Shown here one piece after another: positions 22,108-34,892 of a stretch of DNA of 40,311 nucleotides (positions within the stretch are counted from its first letter, which is position 1; each line of letters starts with the position of its first letter). The stretch is from Chromera velia (lineage: Eukaryota; Sar; Chromeraceae). Where the stretch lies: assembly GCA_018398765.1 (NCBI GenBank), contig JAHBMJ010003983.1, forward strand, positions 1 through 40,311, in the 5' to 3' direction. The position numbers and the translations under genes are program-made. The notes below the pieces were generated by a model. That model did not search any database. It was not told the origin of the DNA and saw nothing but the letters and a program-made list of their open reading frames with translations.

Positions 22108-22138
22108 CTGTCTGTCTGTCTGTCTGTCTGTCTGTATT

Positions 22139-22175
<37 letters not shown>

Positions 22176-22190
22176 CAGAGAGAGAGAGAG
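22108..22190. repeat. Compound (TCTG)n-(TG)n-(GA)n microsatellite
   Basis: About seven TCTG units run directly into about ten TG units (from 22138) and then about sixteen GA units with one interruption (to 22190). The same block order recurs elsewhere in the window. Confidence 0.88.
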
Positions 22191-22671
22191 TTTATTTTTC
22201 TTCTTTTCCTCTCTCCGCCATTCTCAGCCTAGGAAGGAAGGAATCGTCACTCAAATCCGCTAGAGGAGCGAGGAAAAAGAAAGCGGCAGGACATTGGCTT
22301 TGGTATTTATTTTCACGGTAAGTCGGCCATGCATGAGCCAAAGCTCTGCCTGCCTGTTTTGCGCTTCTCCCCTCTTTCCCCCCCCTTTCACCCTACCCTC
22401 CCTGGCCGAATTCGGCCGCGGCTTTTCTTCCATTGATGGAAGAACGGATGGAAGTGAAGGAGAGGAAAAATGCGAAATGCCTCATGAAATCAGGAGGCAG
22501 AGAAAGTTGCATCAGTGGGTAAGAGAGGAAGAGAGTGAGAAAGACGAAGGAAACGAAGGCACAAAAAAGGAGGCAAGAGAATAGAGGCAATGGGGAGCAG
22601 AAAGGAAGGAAGGAAGGAAGAAGATGTGCTGTGAGAGTTGACCAACATCACAGACGCCCCCTCGATCATGG

Positions 22672-22704
<33 letters not shown>

Positions 22705-22717
22705 AACACAGAGAGAG
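22672..22717. repeat. (CA)n-(GA)n microsatellite
   Basis: About thirteen CA units are followed by two CACAAA variants and a short GA tract. Confidence 0.85.
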
Positions 22718-23126
22718 GCGGGATGTGGCTGTCTCGTTGCTCAGTGGGTAATTCTTTTTTGTTGCTTGTGACGTAGAGACCAAAGAAAGGAAGCGCACTG
22801 AAAAAATCGGCTCTGTACACTTTCTGAGGAAACTTCTGTCATCATTTTTCGAAGGCAACAAAAGCAGACCGACCGAGTTAGTCCCCTCTATCTGTGTCAA
22901 ATGAAGATCGATCGTCAAAAGAGGAGCGGTGTTGTGTTGTGCTGGCCTTTCTGCCTACACAAATCTCTCTCTTTTCCATCCTTTTCTCCTTCTTCCTCTT
23001 TGTTGCAGTGCCGTCTCTTTCTCGATTTCTGCTTTCCTCACTTCCCAGACCACCCACCGCCTGCCCACAAAGGTCCTGACAAGACGTGAATTTTTCGTTC
23101 CGCTCCCCTGCACTTACTTCTCTCCC

Positions 23127-23148
23127 TGTGTGTGTGTGTGTGTGTGTG
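23127..23148. repeat. (TG)n microsatellite
   Basis: Eleven uninterrupted TG units within the gene-free spacer. Confidence 0.85.
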
Positions 23149-26100
23149 CCCGCGCGAGTGGGTGCAAGAGCGTATGTGTGTTCGCGACTATGTATTTATC
23201 TGTGTGTGAACGACGGGGCAGAAAGAGGGGGGGAATTGGGAATCTGGAGCAACCGCGTAGATTGGGTGTTTTTTTTTTTTCGTTGCGGCAAAACAGAATG
23301 ATGGACCAACTCCACGATGGCTTCCTGCAATCAAGCTGAAACTTCTTCCTCGATGTGTTTTTTTTTGTTGCTTTTGATGTCTGCCATCTTTTGCTTTGCT
23401 CGTTGGATGTCTGTCTGATCTTCCCCTCCCTTCCGTTCCCTTCATCTTTCCTTGAATTTTGGACGGAGTCGGTGGTATTGATGGAAAAGAGATGAAGAAC
23501 CGTAATTTGAATTCAATGGTCAGAGGTCAAGTCATTAAGGTAGAAAGAAAAGAAGCAGAAAAATAAAATAAAATAAAAGAGGAAGGTTCTTTGTGCTGAA
23601 TCAATCAAGTCAAAACGTCTCCTTAATTCCCTCCACTTCCCCGGTCAGAGGTGTACACAGCCTTTGGTGTACTCGCCTCCTGCCTTGTCGACCGGCATTC
23701 TTCTTTCTCTTCCCCCCTCTGCAGTTCCTCGACACAGAATACCTGTTGGGGAAGGAAAGAGAAGAGAAGAGAAGAAGAGACCAAAGAGCCTGTCTATCAG
23801 TAGGAGGGGAAGAGAAGAGAGGCAAATCCCGCCTTAAGTGCTTCCTCGGTCCAAGCCCATGGCGGGACAGGAGGGGGGCAAGTCAAAAGCAGGTAGTGAT
23901 CTTTCTTCTCCTCCCTCTTGGGTGATCTAAAACAATAATGATGGCTTCTTGTACTGTTGGATGGAAGGGTGGCAATCATAAGAGAGAATTAAGGCGGGTC
24001 TGGGAGTTTTCTGACTGGCGCCATCATGCGGCGCCTTTGCTTGTGTCGTGCGTGAGAGCGTGCGCGCGTGTCTGTGTGTGTGCGTGGTGCCAGAAATATG
24101 TGGTTTTTTTTGTCACCTGCATCGTCAAGCTTGTGCATCTCAATTAGCCCAATTAATTCAGTAGACATAAGGAAGAGCAAATCGTCCCAACGTTGAGCAG
24201 GTGGGCAGTCCGTGTCTGCAGGCATTCCCTTCCTTCCTGTTGACCAGCAAGAAACACAAAAGAGGGGAATGAAGAAAACAGAGTCTGAGGGCGATCCGGA
24301 ACAAAAAGCGGGGCAGAAAGAGGAAGAGAATTGCTGGGGAAGAATGTGTCATATAATCGACGCGAAAAGATAAAGAAGGCGGCAATGAAGGGAAGGAGGT
24401 GCACTCTCCTCTCTTCTCCTTTTCGCCTTTGTGTCTTGTCGGACACTTGGTCTTGCACCGGCAAACAAGAGACCGAAGAACAGCGAACAACAAAGAAGCG
24501 TAGACGTGAATGCCCGTCACGTGCTTGTACCTGGCTGCCTCGCCACTGCCCTCCTTACCTCTTTCAGTCACTCACGAGAGCCAGCAGGACGATCGATGAA
24601 GGGGAGTTCCGCTGATGTTCGAGAGACGTTAATTGAAGGGGTGGGGTGGAAAAGAGTGAGAAAGTTGGCTGCTTGGTCGCAAGTGTTTTTTCGTATATCA
24701 TTAATAACTCTTATTTTAAAGACAGACTAAAAGAGAAACCCACTCACGCTGTCTGTCTGCCCATCAGAAAGGAGGATGCCTCTTTTTCCGGAAGTCGAAA
24801 CTCAGTTTCTCTGTCCACACCTCTCTCTCTTCTTTCCGCATTTCCTTCCGCCTGTTCCTTCGGCTTCTTACCCGTCTCCTGCATTGAACTTTTTCTCGTC
24901 GCCCTCTGTCCTCAACAACCCACACAGAGACTCACGATTGCTAACTAGCAAACAGAAGAAACACGAAGGTGGGGGAGAGAAACATGCCAGAACCACAGTG
25001 AGAAAGGCTCAACAGAGGTTTCCAGAAAAGCAATGATAAACACATGATGTTCTTCTGTTGGTTGAGTGCGTATACGCTGGTGCTGTCTGTTCGAGTGTTT
25101 GTGTTTCTCCCTCCCTGCCTTCTCAACCGCCTGCTCTTCTTGCGCGTGGTTTCCTCTTGTCTGCCTTTCTCCCTGCGTGTACACCATGTGCTCCTTTTCC
25201 GTCGCCAGCTTGCCGCACGTTCTACCCGTCCTGAGTGCTTTCGAAAGCTGACTCAGGTGTTGAGGTGGAAAGATGGCAGAGGCAGACAGGAAAGAAAGTG
25301 CGAGGAGAATGAGGAGTCGACAAGCTAGGGCTCAGACCGGAAGGGACGCAGAGAGAAGACAAGACGAGAAAAGAAGCGACGAGACAGGACGGGTGAAAAA
25401 GAAGAAGGAACGGTGCTCTTAGGGGTCATACGGTCAGAAAGCAAGTCGGACAAAGCCAGGGTGGATTCATGCGTCGGGTGTCTGTTGCAATGATTCACGG
25501 CAGGCAGGCAGGCAGACGGGTCCAGTGGGTGGAGGCAGGGAGGTTCGTTCTCCCTTCCCTCCCTCCTGTCTAAGGACCAACCCGTGCCCCCTGCAGAATG
25601 TCGAAAAGCAAAAAGAAAAAGCAGGGCGAGAAGGCAAACATGTTCCAAAATGGGTTTGCGTGAAACCAAAGAGAACTCGAATAGTCGGGGACGGACAGAC
25701 AGACGGAGAGGGGTGGCAGTGCAAAGTCTTCACTGTCGGGAGGGAAGGACGGAAGGCGGAAGTGCAAACCCCAGCGGCTGCTCTCTCGGTAGCCATTTGT
25801 CCTTGCAGGTGTCTCTGCAGGGCTCTATGCATGTATGATCATGGTGAGAACCTCCGCACCCTCCGATGGACTTCTTCAAGAGGATTGACAGGAGAGAAGG
25901 AAGACTGATTGGATGGATTTTGTGTCTCTGGATCTGCATGCGTCTTCATCTATCGTTCATGTACGTGAACCATCCTGTGACAGAGGATTGGGTCCCCAAT
26001 TTTCTGTACGTGTGTGCATGCAGGCACGCATGATTTCCATTTTTTCTTGTCTGTATTTCTCCCTCCTCGCTCATCAGCTAGAGAGAGGGAGAACGAATCT

Positions 26101-26330
26101 TTTCCACTTCCACCGCACCTATAGAGTGATTATCTGCGAATGTCTGCTGCTTGCAGCAGTCAAATCGACACCACTTCCGCCCTGTCAGCAAAAAGCAATT
26201 TCTACTTTTTCGTGTGCTCGTGTGTGTGTAAGTGGGACTTCGCGATCGAGTGAGTGAATTGATTCGCTGCTGACCTTCGTTGCAACATGCTGTGCTAGGC
26301 ACACTAAGGCACTGTGGCAGGTTGGTTGAA

Positions 26331-26965
26331 GAAATCCTAGAAGAAGTCAATCAAAAATCAAACAAATACATGTAAACCTTGTATACGATTAATTTAAAAC
26401 TCAAACATACACAAAAAGTTATTCAAGTCTAATTACTAGTAAAGCATACATAAACTTAATCGGAAGGGGTCATCCAAAAATTTATTTGCAACCACATGGG
26501 TCGCAAGCCGTCCAAGGGGGGGGGTCCACCTGCGACCCACCAATGGGGCCACCATCACTTTTTTGACAGTTCAGACGAGTGGGGTCGAGTCGATGAAAAC
26601 AGAGTGGTCAATCGTGATCCCCCCAAGGTTCTTACTAAAAACCTGAGTTGGAATCTTGGGGTCTGCGACCCATGTGGTCACAAATAAATATTTGGATGGC
26701 CCCGAATGATAACCAATTCTTTTAATTTTCACTTAGTAGAAATTTCAGTATTTGAAGTTGCATTTCTTTATTAATGATATTAATTGATTGTTTCCTTGTA
26801 AAGCTTGCATAGAATTTATTATATTAATTTAGGAAAAAGCTTTCAAAGTTAAATATTATGACAAACATAAAAAAAAAATTAATATTTGTGTTAAATTGTT
26901 AACATATTGTGATTTTACATATATATTCTTGAGCAATGACTAGCGATAACACAGAAACTAGCACA
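26331..26965. other. Second AT-rich island, containing a MITE
   Basis: Composition becomes abruptly AT-rich between 26331 and about 26935, as in the island at 6670-8990. A compact, less AT-rich 238-bp inverted-repeat element sits inside it. No coding frame is convincing. The island may be an older insertion into which the small element jumped. Confidence 0.45.
26466..26703. mobile_element. 238-bp MITE-like element with 40-bp terminal inverted repeats
   Basis: The first 40 bases (26466-26505) match the reverse complement of the last 40 (26664-26703) at 36 positions. Ends read GGGGTCATCC and GGGGCCATCC inward. GAA lies immediately outside both ends (26463-26465 and 26704-26706), a possible 3-bp target duplication, though a match this short could be chance. 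The interior is non-coding, so the element is non-autonomous. Small size, long inverted ends and GGG termini fit a MITE of the PIF/Harbinger or ISL2EU type; that family assignment is from memory and uncertain. Confidence 0.8.
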
Positions 26966-26967
26966 CG

Positions 26968-27090
26968 TATGTGTGTGTGTATGTGTGTGTGTGTATGTGT
27001 GTGTGTGTGTGTCCTTGTGTGTGTGTGTGTGTATGTCCTTGTGTGTGTATGTGTGTGTGTGTGTGTGTGTGTATGTGTGTGTGTGTGCGT

Positions 27091-27118
<28 letters not shown>
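26968..27118. repeat. Long (TG)n-(GA)n compound microsatellite
   Basis: About 125 bp of TG repeats with TATG and TCCTTG interruptions run into about 26 bp of GA. The TCCTTG-containing block appears twice, suggesting internal duplication. It lies just downstream of the 3' end of the polycystin-like gene. Confidence 0.9.
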
Positions 27119-27121
<3 letters not shown>

Positions 27122-27278
27122 TATTAGGCGGGGGGAGATGGGGGCATAAAGTGTCTGCATAGTTGTATCTGTCACATCTATCTGCAGCTTGTAAAAATGT
27201 GTGAAGAGAAAAAGTTTTACCTATCTGACAATCAAAAGTCTGACAAAAGGTATTGAACAAAGAAGAAACTGTACAGTC

Positions 27279-28284
27279 CTACGGCTCCTCCATAAAAGAC
27301 GGAGCCTCATCGTCGATTGGCTGTCCAGGAAGAGTTGCAACCTCTCCCCCGTGCGCCGCAGCTCTTTCCGTCCCCATCAAGTTCCTTCCTCTGTCCTTCG
27401 GCGTCTCCACGCCTCCGTCCGTCAGACGGGGACTGACGTGCTCGAGAGCCGCAGTACTTGACCGTCTCACGTCGGCCTCATTGGCGTCAGCTCCCTGAGA
27501 CCAGCCTCTTCGACCGCTGGGGGGAGGCTCGACGGTGAGTGACTCATCCTGCGCTTGGGAAGGCTCAGGTGCTTGCATTTGACTCAGCCTTCTCATCCAC
27601 GGAGGGGCCTGGACGCTCTCTGGCTGGAAGTGCGCCTGGAATATCGGCTCATTGGTGGTCATAGAGAGTTCAGTTGGCGGGTCGTGTGAGGGGGCAACCA
27701 CGGAGACCTCGGACCTCCGTGTTGTTCGAGGCATCGGGTGGGACCTCACGCTGTCTGCAGCTGGACCCAGGCGGATAGGGAGCACGGGGGCCTGGGAGCG
27801 CTGCGGGGGGGCGGGGGAGCGAGGAGGGGAGTTTCCGTTCCGAGTGCTCGCTCCGATGTCCACTTGGAAGGGCGAGTGGTGAGTGCTGAAGCGTGCTACA
27901 GTCTCCCTGCAGAGACAAAAAGGCCACACAAGGACTCAGGAAATATGTGTCAAAGCGATCCTTTGAAGAAAGAAAATCGAATCGATGAGTACACGTTTGC
28001 ATCATCCACGAAGAAATAGACTGAAGAATTTCATGATTTGAGGGGTGCTGCAACCGCAGAAACACACGAACAGAAACTTGTCTCTGCATACCTTCGTAGC
28101 TGCTCAATGCGAGAGAGAAGAAGCAACGTGGCCACAGCAACTCGTGAGAAATCGAACAGAACGACGAACACCAACACGAGGACCCAGTAGACCTGCATGC
28201 AGTGAGGCAGTGAACCCGGACAGACAGACAGACTATATCGTCTTTTCTTCACTTCACTTTTTCCGAATCGCTTCCTTTCTTTCG

Positions 28285-28318
<34 letters not shown>

Positions 28319-28668
28319 TAGACAGACAAACAGACAGACAGACAGACAAACACATGAAGACATTCTGTTTTGTAGACGGACAGGTCCTCTGAGCGGCGGA
28401 TCCACACACCTCCCATGCACCAAGAGAGTAAAAATCAACCAGACCAAAACTCATGAGTGCAGCCTCTTTGTGTCCAGACAGAGGAAGAAAGCGAGCAGGA
28501 GGAAAGAAAATATGATGGATCCATACCGGAAGGTTCAAGCAAAGAGGGTGCAAAACAATTGAAGAGAGCCCCACGACAGAGGACGGACAGCAGGGACCCC
28601 GAGCACCTCCTGTCGGTAGGCTAGCGAAACTGACACACACACACACACGCACACACACACACACACAC

Positions 28669-28721
<53 letters not shown>

Positions 28722-28782
28722 CCCAGACAAAAAGAGAAAGAAACAAACAGACAGACACAGTGTCACAGACAGACACAGTGTC

Positions 28783-28815
<33 letters not shown>

Positions 28816-31800
28816 GCAAACAGACAGACAAGGCAAATAGGCAGACAACCCCTTCTGCACAAAACCACAAACCAACCAACCAACCAACCGACCGCAAAGA
28901 TGCCCAGGTCGACCCACGAGTTCACGACAAAATGAAGTCCGATCATTGTCATCATTGTGAATGCCATCACGCTGATGAACGCAGCGAAGTGTACCATGAG
29001 GAGCATGGCCAACTGCACACCCGCCCCCCCGCCTGATTTCTGGAGTCTGCGCGCGTCTTCCTCTCCAAAGTAGTCGTACCTGCGCGAACCAAATTTTCAC
29101 AGAGAAGGCACCGTGACAGACCAACAGCCTCTGACTGGGACGCCAAAACAGTCGTAGTAGCATGTAAGGACTCTCACGTTGCGGATTTGTACATGTGTGA
29201 GGATGGATTGTCATTCACTATGACTGGATCTAGAGAATGATTAATTGCTCGACACGACGAACAGACTGCTCATTCGGAAGGTGAATAAATGAGCCTGTGT
29301 TGGATCCTTCATTTGATTCCCTCTCTGACCTGAGAGCATACAGATGTTCCCTTTCCAGTCGAGAGAGAAGTTCCTTGACTCGGAACACAGAGGCACCCTC
29401 GTAGTGAAGCGCCTGGACGCTCTCGAGACCAGGTGCCCACTGGGCAAAGCTTGGCTCAGCAGCTGGAGTTGCCCATTGGGAGCTTTTCGCAGGTGTGTGG
29501 CCTTCCCTTGCAGGATTTTCGTCGTTGCCTTCTTCGTCTGCTGTTTGGTATCTGCTTTGGATGGGAAGGAACGTCTGTACTCTCCTTCCTTCTGAGTTGG
29601 GAGTCTGGCCGTCGTTCTGTGGAGGTTGAGCGGTGGGGAAGGCTGGAAGGGGTGGGGGGGTGGAGGGCGGAAGGGGGNNNNNNNNNNNNNNNNNNNNNNN
29701 NNNNNNNGGGGGGGGGGGGAGGGGAAAGTCGGCAGGGATGACATCGGGTGGGATGGGGGGAGGGGGAAGGGTGATGGTTAAAGCGGGGTCTGGAGAAGGA
29801 CCTTGTGTCTGGTCAAAAGCAGGCCGGGGGTGCGATCCCAGTTGTGCGATGTTTCTTTGAAATGTCTCGTTGACATCGACAGGCCGCCAGATGGCTCTTG
29901 CATCGAGTGGCCCTTCTGAAGGTTCAATCTGATCACCCCCTTCATCTTCTTCATCTCCTTCCTCCTGTTCGGAGTCCGCGTGTGCTGAGGAGGACTCTCC
30001 TTCTTCAGAAGCAGGGTGAGGGGACACGGGGGCTTCCATTCCGTGCATCCCCTCCTCCAGAGTTTGGTGAGGCTTTCGGAGGGCATTCACCAACACAGGC
30101 ACAGCATCTCTGTCTTCTTCTACAGGAACGCCGGGAAGGCGGGCAGGTTCTGTTCCTCTTTCTGTCGGGAGGCCGTGGGAGGGGGCAGCGGCGGTGCCAC
30201 CCCGTCCTCCGTAGATTTGTTCTAAAACACTTATCGTCTGGCCGGTCTTTGCTGCCTCCGACAGACGCGCCGAGTAGAGTTCAGATGGATTCACAGAACC
30301 AGCAGGGGGTGTGTCGTCTGTGTCAAACAACCCGAGGCCTGCCCCGTATGTGGCTTCATCTCTCCCCACCCCCCTTCCCTCTACAGCGACCATTGCGTTT
30401 TCAAGAGATGATGCCGAGGACTGGCTGGTCATACGTTTTCTGCTCTTGTCTGTTTTTGGAGGGGGCGTCCACAGGCGTTCGGAATACAGGTGCAGAAACA
30501 GTACAGAAACCGTCCACGCGAGAAGGCCCGCGAACGGGACAGAGTAGAATCGTTCAAAACCGGTAAGGAAGAAGACCACCGTGAAAGCCATACTTCCAGA
30601 GAAGCTGATCATGATGACAATAAATTTAATCATACGAGTCATCTTCTCATCTTCCGACAAGACAGAGAAGAACAGATGTTTTGTCTTGGCGACTCTCCAA
30701 AGACTTTTGAAGAATTTACCCACAGGTCCGACGGCCTCAGGACTCCAGGGCTTCTTCGCAGCAGCAATCACCGTACCTGCTGCCCACGCCACTGCACGTC
30801 CTGCCGCGTCTCTGTCGAGCACAGGACGGCGCTTCTTGTCTCTCTGATGTCTCGATGTTGAACTTCCCGAGTTCATCCCCTCACTCTCACTCGACGCAGC
30901 TCCCTCCGCGGCATCTTGCGCGTCTTCTTCCCGCAACTCCCGGGACATTCCCCTACGTGCAAGATATGAGGCCACAGAATCGGATCTCTCTCTTCCCGCT
31001 GTGGGAGGAGACGATCCTTCGAGACTTCCTGATCTCTCCTTCTCTCTGCGGAGGTCTTGTCGTTTCTTTTCTCGCAACCTTCTCTTGATCCGTCTCTCTC
31101 GCCTCGCTTCCATCGCCCTCTTTTTCCTCTTTCCTACCCACCACACAACGCCATTGAAGCTGCAGGCGAACACCAACGAAAAGCCAAGAAGAACAGCTGC
31201 CCCCACACCCCCCATTCCCTCGAGAGCGACGTCTCTAAAGAAGTCATACTCTTCCTGTACGACTTCAAAAGTGCCCTGGAAAAACCCGACATTCAATCCC
31301 AAAACATCCTGCACCAGAGTGAGGGTACCCCCCAGACTCCCTGCAGACACAGTGTCCTCCCCAGGTTCCAAAATCAGGCACCCATAGTCCTGATCTACCA
31401 CCAGACCGACCATGGTCCACTGCTCCCCTGTCCAACGCATGCAAGAGGAGGAGCCCTCTGCAGCGAACCCTTCGCCTGTCGCGTTGGAGAGCGCTGTGAG
31501 GGAATCTGTCTGAAGAGCTCGACCTCTGCTTGACTCCATCCCCACACCTCCACGTGATTCTGTGTTTCTCCTCCTCCCTCTCTGCAATCGTCTGCGCGAG
31601 TTCGACAGTCTCATTTCGAGGTACTCGGCAGGAATGAGGGACAGCCGCACACGGTCCCTGTCTGAAATTGACCCATCCAGTTCACGCCTCTTCCACCTCT
31701 CCATCTCCCCATGTCTCACAAAACCGTCTCCTTCTGTTTGCTCAAGGAGACGTCCCCCAGCCTGTGTCTGTGCAGAGAGACGGAACGAAACCACGGCGTC

Positions 31801-32440
31801 ACTCGAGACACCAAAGTCTGGGCTGGTGGCGTAAGCAGAAACGACAAACTCAGAGAATCTCTCTTGCTCCGTCTCCTGCATCTCCCCGTCAACAGGACGG
31901 AGGTCCACGTCCGCATCCGTCTCTTGCGGGGTGGCTGTTGGCACACCTCCGGCTGGATCCGTGGCCGCCACTCCGGTGCCTACCCTCTGCAACCGGAAGA
32001 GGGAAGCGACCCCCGATGTGCGGGGTGCTACGGTCACAAGAGACCCGAGTGAGTCTGTGACTGCGAATGCAGCCAGACGGTACTGGTTGACGAGCTCTTC
32101 GTATTCAATCCCTGTCTCATCGTCTTGAAGAAGTCGACCTCTCCCTGCTGCTGCTGAGGCTGCGGCTACGAGACCCTGCGCTTGTGCTTTCTGCAGATTG
32201 GCTTCCACATCCACAGCGTCTGTCGGCTCTGTGGTGTTGGGGTAGTAGAAGGGGTTGGAAAAGAACCTGCATACACGGATGGAGGAGGCACACGTCTCGC
32301 CAATATTAATAAAAATCACGAGGAGCACAGCCCTGAAACTCTCTCTCGTTCGACAAGCGAAATTTTGCACGACACATGGGAAAAGGGGCCGGCAAAAACG
32401 CAGTTTGAGATAATGTCCCAGTGATTGACTGGCAGAGAGG

Positions 32441-32479
<39 letters not shown>

Positions 32480-34859
32480 ACCGAACATACATCAACCCCA
32501 TGGGAGCCCGTGCGTCTGCAGGCAGGTAGAAGGGGGACCAGAGGTCTGGCTGAGAGGTTTGCAGAGAGTTGGTCACCTCCGCCTGGAACATCGCCGTCTC
32601 CGTCACATACTCGACCCTTTCCCCGAATGCCATATTAGGAACAAGAGCCTGGAAGACCGACGTCACCCTCGTCACAGCACTCTCAGCGTATTGGTTCCTT
32701 TCCAATGCCGCAGCGCCGTCAATGCTCTGCAGTGTCAAGGAGGACTGAGCAGCTGAGGAGGAAGAGGATGAGGAGACCCCTAGGTCATCTAGATTGGAGG
32801 GCAGCACAGAGACGTAGGAGGGGTCGAGGGTCGAGATGAGTCGAGAGAAGGCTTCCACTGCAGACTCTGCCAGGGAATTGTCAGGAGAGTACAGCGAGAG
32901 CCTCTCGTCAACCAGCGTCTTCAGGGCATCCTGTGGACATGAAGGGAGGCGGGAAGAGCACACACGTATCACTCACACAGGTTTACGGACAGCGGTCAAA
33001 TCACGTGACGACACACAGAGAGAGCAGAAAAGGGGCTATTTTAACATATAGACACAACGCGAACCTTACAAATGCAAACACAACAGATCTCCGTCCTTCT
33101 TTTTTCATAAACTCGAAACGTCGCGCAAGGCACAGACAATGGCAACAAAATCGAGAACGGAACCTCAATTTTCAGTGCCACCAAAACGAATAGAGACAAA
33201 AAAAAAGGAAAAAAGAAACAAGGAAAGTTCAGCTTTCCATACCACTTTTCCACACAGGCAGAGGGCCCAACATACTCAGAAAATCCACCCACCTCAGCAC
33301 CACAGGAGCTCCAGTCGAAAGCGCAGATCTCCCTCAATCCGTTCAGAAGACTCTGAGAGGTCTCCACAGTCGAGGCAGACTTTAGCACGATCCCGAGCAG
33401 AGTGCTACCTGCCGACTGAAGGTCCTCTTTCGACAAATTCGCCACCCCAGCACGCAGAACGGCGGCCACTTTGGGAGAGTAGTCAGCTGGATCGGCACGA
33501 CCTGCTATCCCCACGAGGGTCCTGAACGCATCCGCCCCAATGTCCCCCCCCGGATTTACCTGAATTACCGTTGTTGCTCTGACAACCCCTCCTAGGGCCG
33601 TTTTGACATCCACAAACGCCACGACATCATAATTCGGAGGTCTCCCTGGCGGGACAGCGTCAGTGAGAAGGCCGGACAGCTGAGAGGCCCCTCCTGCCTG
33701 GAGCCTGAGGGGAGTCTGTCTGGACTCGTGTTCAAAAAAATTGGGGATCACTCCAAAATCGTAGGTCAAAGGAAGAACGTCGTCGTCTGCCGTCCAGCCT
33801 TGGCAGCTGAACTGGAAATTTGTCCGGAGGGCTGTGCCTGACTGCACAGAAAGAAAGAAGATGCGTTGCATTGTGCCAGGCAGGCAGAAAGGAAGGTAAA
33901 AAAATACTTTGTCGAGAGATGTGCGAAAATTTTACATACTTCAATTTTTTTTTCCTTCGTTGAGAAACCTCTTTCTGCTTTGCGTTGCTTCCTTGTTTCA
34001 CGCCTCCCGCCTTCAATCAATCATTCCTCCTTCTTCCATTTCCCCATGGTTTCCTTTCTCCCTTTGATTGGCTTCTTCTGCGGAGCACACACTACACACA
34101 TGCGTCTTTGATTCCACAGTTCCAGTGTGACAGACAGTGTTGACTGACCGTCGGAGAGACAGAGAAAAGACCTTCTCTCGGCAGCCCGTCGGCAACGTAA
34201 ATCTCCATCGCACTCCATGCCGTGTGGTCCAACACCGTGTCCGTCACGGTCAGAATGAACCTGAGGATCGAGATCGATTACAGGAACAAAGAAAAGAAAA
34301 TCAGAAAGTACGACTTGGCAGAGAGAAGCAAATCAACTCTTGTGCCTCTGACATTCATGCTGGGTCGTCGTCTTCTGGGACTGTCCCGATGTTCGGTATT
34401 GTCTCTGTTGAAACTAACACCAAAAGAGGGGAACATAAAAGCAGACAGATCCTGAGAAAGGTCCATGAAAAAAATGCAAAAAGAAATTAAGTCCGACCCA
34501 CCTGTACCAAAATCCCGGAAAGCACGCAAAGGGTTTCAGCAAAAGGGTCGGGCTGAAGGGTCCTGCTCGGTTGAAGAGAGTCTCGTTCCTCAAATTGATC
34601 TGTCGATCTCCAACAGAATTCCAAAGCATGTCGGGGACTCGGTAGTTGTCCGGGTCAATGCTCTTCAATTCAGAATCGAACTCCGGGTTGCTTTCCAGGC
34701 GGAAGAGCGTCCACTCCCATGTGCGACTGGCCCCGTAAAGAACATCCAGAGATTGGATGTCGGTCGGAAGATTGTCGGAAGGGTCCAAAGCAAGGTCCAA
34801 GTGAGTGGCGTCTATCTGCATACGTCCATAAGAGGGAGAGAAAGACAGTCAAGCGCACT

Positions 34860-34892
<33 letters not shown>

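Larger units (their letters stand above)
17323..26330. other. Nine-kilobase spacer of simple, strand-skewed sequence
   Basis: I find no gene here. The stretch separates the 3' ends of two convergent genes. It is made of alternating purine-rich and pyrimidine-rich blocks (GGAA, CTTT, TCTG, GAGA words) with scattered GCATGC-type words. Open frames reach 100-220 codons on both strands, but their products are Ser/Phe/Leu/Cys or Arg/Lys/Glu-rich, as expected when skewed DNA is translated. None shows a domain. Non-coding RNAs or unrecognised short exons cannot be excluded. Confidence 0.5.
28092..29079 (-). other. C-terminal membrane segments of the polycystin-like protein
   Basis: Three short exons (29079-28893, 28463-28410, 28192-28092) encode the last three hydrophobic segments. 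The first contains LAMLLMVHFAAFISVMAF, the second straddles the 29079/28463 exon junction, and the third contains VYWVLVLVFVVLFDFS. The 54-bp exon is only 18 codons and uses an unusual acceptor, AAAGAG. The intron between the first two (28464-28892) is mostly microsatellite. The final exon is a cytosolic Pro/Ser/Glu-rich tail. Confidence 0.72.

Noticed and set aside
17323-26330. Dozens of 60-220-codon open frames on both strands
   Set aside because: They are low complexity, mutually overlapping, lack domains and splice-consistent partners, and follow the purine/pyrimidine skew.
28254-29214. Cys/Val/Ser-rich open frames over the intron repeats
   Set aside because: The products are direct translations of TG and TGTC microsatellites; real exons inside are short and bounded by splice sites.
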